Of a stretch of DNA of 50,252 nucleotides, positions 48,900 through 50,252 are shown piece by piece. Where the stretch lies: positions 1 through 50,252 of IMG/VR virus record IMGVR_UViG_3300027985_000559. The stretch is one strand, 5' to 3'. Source of the DNA: a virus. How positions within the stretch are numbered: the stretch's first letter is position 1; the number at the start of each line of letters is the position of its first letter. Below the pieces are notes generated by a model that saw only the letters and a list, made by a program, of their open reading frames with translations, was not told where the DNA came from and ran no database searches. The translations under genes were made by a program, and so were the position numbers.

Positions 48900-48944
48900 C
48901 AATCGGCGATTGTCAGTGGCTAGCGCCACACTGACTCCGTGGGC
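48897..48944. promoter_or_regulatory. Paired inverted repeats after the early operon (operator or terminator)
   Basis: TGACAATCG-G-CGATTGTCA (48897-48915) is a perfect 9-bp dyad starting on the stop codon of the preceding gene. Directly after it, GTGGC-TAGC-GCCAC forms a second stem within GTCAGTGGC and GCCACACTGAC (2-nt bulge). No T tract and no good -10 element are visible. They could bind a regulator controlling the following gene. Confidence 0.55.
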
Positions 48945-48979
48945 AGCCGCCCACAACTCACCGAAAGGAAATCACCCCC

Positions 48980-49216
48980 ATGGGCTATGTCGTCCAGACT
49001 GGAACCAACGCCATGGGAGCGGTCATGGTGGATCGTATTCCGAAGGCGACGAACGCCGTCGTCGAGGACGGTCACCTGCTGCTCAAGCTGGACACCAGGA
49101 ACATCGCGATCTACTCGCCCCAGCAGTGGCAGCGAGTCTTCCGCGACTCCGAGGTGACATCCGGCTACCACGCGTCCGAGGACGCGTTCACGTCAGAAAC
49201 GCCGCAGAAGGAATGA
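48980..49216 (+). CDS. Small unknown protein at the end of the early region
   Basis: 78 residues, ATG 48980 with AAAGGAAA upstream. β then helix: TGTNAMGAVMVDRIPKATNA, GHLLLKLDTRNIAIYSPQQW. Separated from the operon by a palindrome-rich 80-nt gap, so it may be expressed on its own. No family recognised. Confidence 0.7.
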   Translation: MGYVVQTGTNAMGAVMVDRIPKATNAVVEDGHLLLKLDTRNIAIYSPQQWQRVFRDSEVTSGYHASEDAFTSETPQKE

Positions 49217-49241
49217 CAGCGACGTGATTCCTCGGTAGGCT
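49213..49241 (+). promoter_or_regulatory. Probable late promoter upstream of the terminase genes
   Basis: ATGACA (49213-49218), a 17-bp spacer and TAGGCT (49236-49241), fitting SigA-type TTGACA/TAnnnT. It is overlapped by the 3' end of the preceding small gene and points toward the small terminase gene 640 nt downstream. It could start the late transcript. Confidence 0.55.
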
Positions 49242-49280
49242 GGATTCAACATCGTGAGGGACGTTCAGCACGCCCCCACA

Positions 49281-49312
49281 CGGCCCCGACCGACTCATAC
49301 CGGCCGGGGCCG
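49281..49312 (+). other. Stem-loop in the late leader
   Basis: CGGCCCCGACCG (49281-49292) and CGGCCGGGGCCG (49301-49312) form a 12-bp stem with one mismatch and an 8-nt loop, 40 nt after the promoter-like element. No T run. Could act as a terminator overcome by antitermination, or only as leader structure. Confidence 0.5.
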
Positions 49313-49321
49313 TCGCATGTT

Positions 49322-49879
49322 CGCAGGCTGATCCGGTCGCATGGCCGGGGTAGGCATGCAACCGCCAGCCCCGATCCTCAGGCTCGACAGGCTGGCCTCA
49401 CTGCACCGGACGTACGGGCCGGGACGACTCGGGCGTATCCCGGGACCAACGGACGGTCACGCTGCCCATGGGGCTGCGAGGTGCACCACCGTCCCGCACA
49501 GCGCGAGCGAGACGACCACCGCCGGGAACCACGCCGGACCCGCCAACACGGGTCACCAGGCCAGATGTGAGCCTGGGTAACGCGCCCGGGGCGGCCGTCC
49601 GCTCGGCACCCTGCTTCACCGCCAGACACCCGGGATCGGCTCCGGGCACGGCCATGGCCCACCGTGACACGCAACGGGCCCACCATCGTCTGGTTGCGGG
49701 GGTCAACGTCAGCGAAGCCCTGCCGGGGTGCCGCACCCCATTGATACGCAGCGAAGGCGGGCTGGGTGGTCCGTGGCGGGAAACGCCAGCCATGGCAGGG
49801 CGTGCTTCCTTTCGCCACCTATGCAACCCGACCTGCCCCCGCAACCCCATGGGCACCCACCAGGAGGGAGGCACCCCAC
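49322..49879. other. Long region without a convincing gene; candidate packaging (cos/pac) site
   Basis: About 560 nt with no frame that looks protein-coding on either strand: the open frames are Arg/Pro/Ala-rich, low complexity and lack ribosome sites. It precedes the small terminase gene, the usual place of cos or pac. A perfect dyad GGGGTGC-C-GCACCCC lies at 49725-49739, and CAGCGAAG is repeated at about 49710 and 49750, flanking it. These are candidate terminase sites; the ends of the phage genome are not determined. Confidence 0.5.
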
Positions 49880-50252
49880 GTGAGCCTCCCCAACGACCCG
49901 GCCCGCCGCTGCACCGCCCGCAACCGGCAAGGCCGACAGTGCGGCAACCCCGCCGTTCCCGGCGCCCTGGTCTGCACGAAGCATGGTGGCGCGGCGCCGC
50001 AGGTCCGTGAGGCCGGGCAGCGCCGCATCGCGCTCGCCGAAGCCAAGCTGGCCGCCGAGACTCTCGGTCTGCTGATCGACATCAGCCCGGAGCAGGCCCT
50101 GCTGGACGAGGTGCAGCGGGCCGCCGGCATGGTGGCGTTCTACCAGGCCCGTGTCGAGGAGCTGGCGGACGTGTCCACGAACAACCTGGTGTACGGGTTG
50201 ACGAAGGCCAAGTTCGGCGGCGAGGACCAGGGCGAGACGTACGAGGCGGCGC
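49880..50252 (+). CDS. Terminase small subunit-like protein (3' truncated by window edge)
   Basis: The first 124 residues are visible, GTG 49880 with GGAGGGAGG upstream. The N-terminus has the zinc-finger-like CTARNRQGRQCGNPAV and VCTKHGG typical of actinophage terminase small subunits, then helices (QRRIALAEAKLAAETLGLLI, DEVQRAAGMVAFYQARVEEL). The small subunit recognises the packaging site and feeds DNA to the large subunit, whose C-terminus is at the left edge of the window. Confidence 0.78.
   Translation, partial: MSLPNDPARRCTARNRQGRQCGNPAVPGALVCTKHGGAAPQVREAGQRRIALAEAKLAAETLGLLIDISPEQALLDEVQRAAGMVAFYQARVEELADVSTNNLVYGLTKAKFGGEDQGETYEAA

Noticed and set aside
49378-49818. 146-codon opposite-strand frame upstream of the small terminase gene
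   Set aside because: Arg/Gly/Pro-rich without a ribosome site or conserved-looking segment; G+C-rich chance frame.
49468-50010. 180-codon + frame running into the small terminase gene
   Set aside because: Low-complexity Pro/Arg/Thr product overlapping the better supported terminase start with its ribosome site.
1-50252. Direct circular joining of the window ends within the terminase genes
   Set aside because: The small terminase frame at the right edge does not continue into the large terminase frame at the left, and the terminase ATPase domain would be missing; the sequence is incomplete there.

Overview
The window is most of the genome of a temperate, long-tailed (siphovirus) phage of a high-G+C actinobacterium. 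Evidence: codons strongly biased to G/C at the third position, GTG starts, tightly overlapping genes, an HK97-type head module with a MuF protein, a tape measure of about 1,060 residues, a VanY-type endolysin, an immunity region with repressor, ImmA-like protease and Cro/Xis-like genes, and an attP core matching the 3' half of an actinobacterial tRNA-Val(GAC) gene. The host genus cannot be fixed from sequence alone; Streptomyces or a relative is plausible. The left edge cuts the large terminase gene (only the nuclease domain remains) and the right edge cuts the small terminase gene, and the two edges do not join in frame, so the contig is incomplete or opened in the terminase region.

Layout. 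1-22,400 (+): late structural operon. Terminase C-terminus, portal, MuF protein, an inserted HNH endonuclease, fused maturation protease-scaffold with a probable nested scaffold start, cement protein, major capsid protein, head-tail connectors, tail tube protein, a hairpin, two frameshift-linked tail assembly chaperones, tape measure, distal tail protein, a large tail hub protein, a lysis module (membrane protein, VanY endolysin fused to a nuclease-like domain, r1t-type holin), then a tail fibre and a beta-helix tail spike, closed by a strong terminator. 22,500-27,500 (mostly -): lysogeny region. A first tyrosine recombinase, a HicA-like toxin plus HTH partner with its own promoter, attP, a second tyrosine integrase in an operon with two small proteins, an ImmA-like protease and the repressor.

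27,330-27,500 is the divergent switch region with repeated TGTCCA/TGGACA half-sites. 27,528-49,216 (+): early operon. Cro-like and Xis-like regulators; ERF annealing protein; RecF/SbcC-like ATPase; three HNH endonucleases; a DUF2303 protein; a nucleoside deoxyribosyltransferase-like protein; a helicase-DNA methyltransferase fusion; a cytosine methyltransferase; a replication initiator carrying an iteron-like array inside its gene; DnaB-type helicase; SSB; then a run of small unknown genes joined by identical 8-nt stop/start overlaps. 49,217-49,879 has no convincing gene; it holds a promoter, hairpins and probably the packaging site before the small terminase gene.

How it works together: repressor, ImmA-like protease, Cro-like and Xis-like proteins would set lysis or lysogeny. 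The integrase next to attP would insert the genome into the host tRNA-Val gene. The early operon replicates, recombines and methylates phage DNA, and the late operon packages it and lyses the cell. The most unusual items are the endolysin-nuclease fusion, the 10-bp-periodic TCGCGA array in the initiator gene, two tyrosine recombinases in one phage, the helicase-methyltransferase fusion, and the uniform 8-nt gene junctions at 46.4-47.75 kb. All functional names are by reading of motifs; no database search was run.
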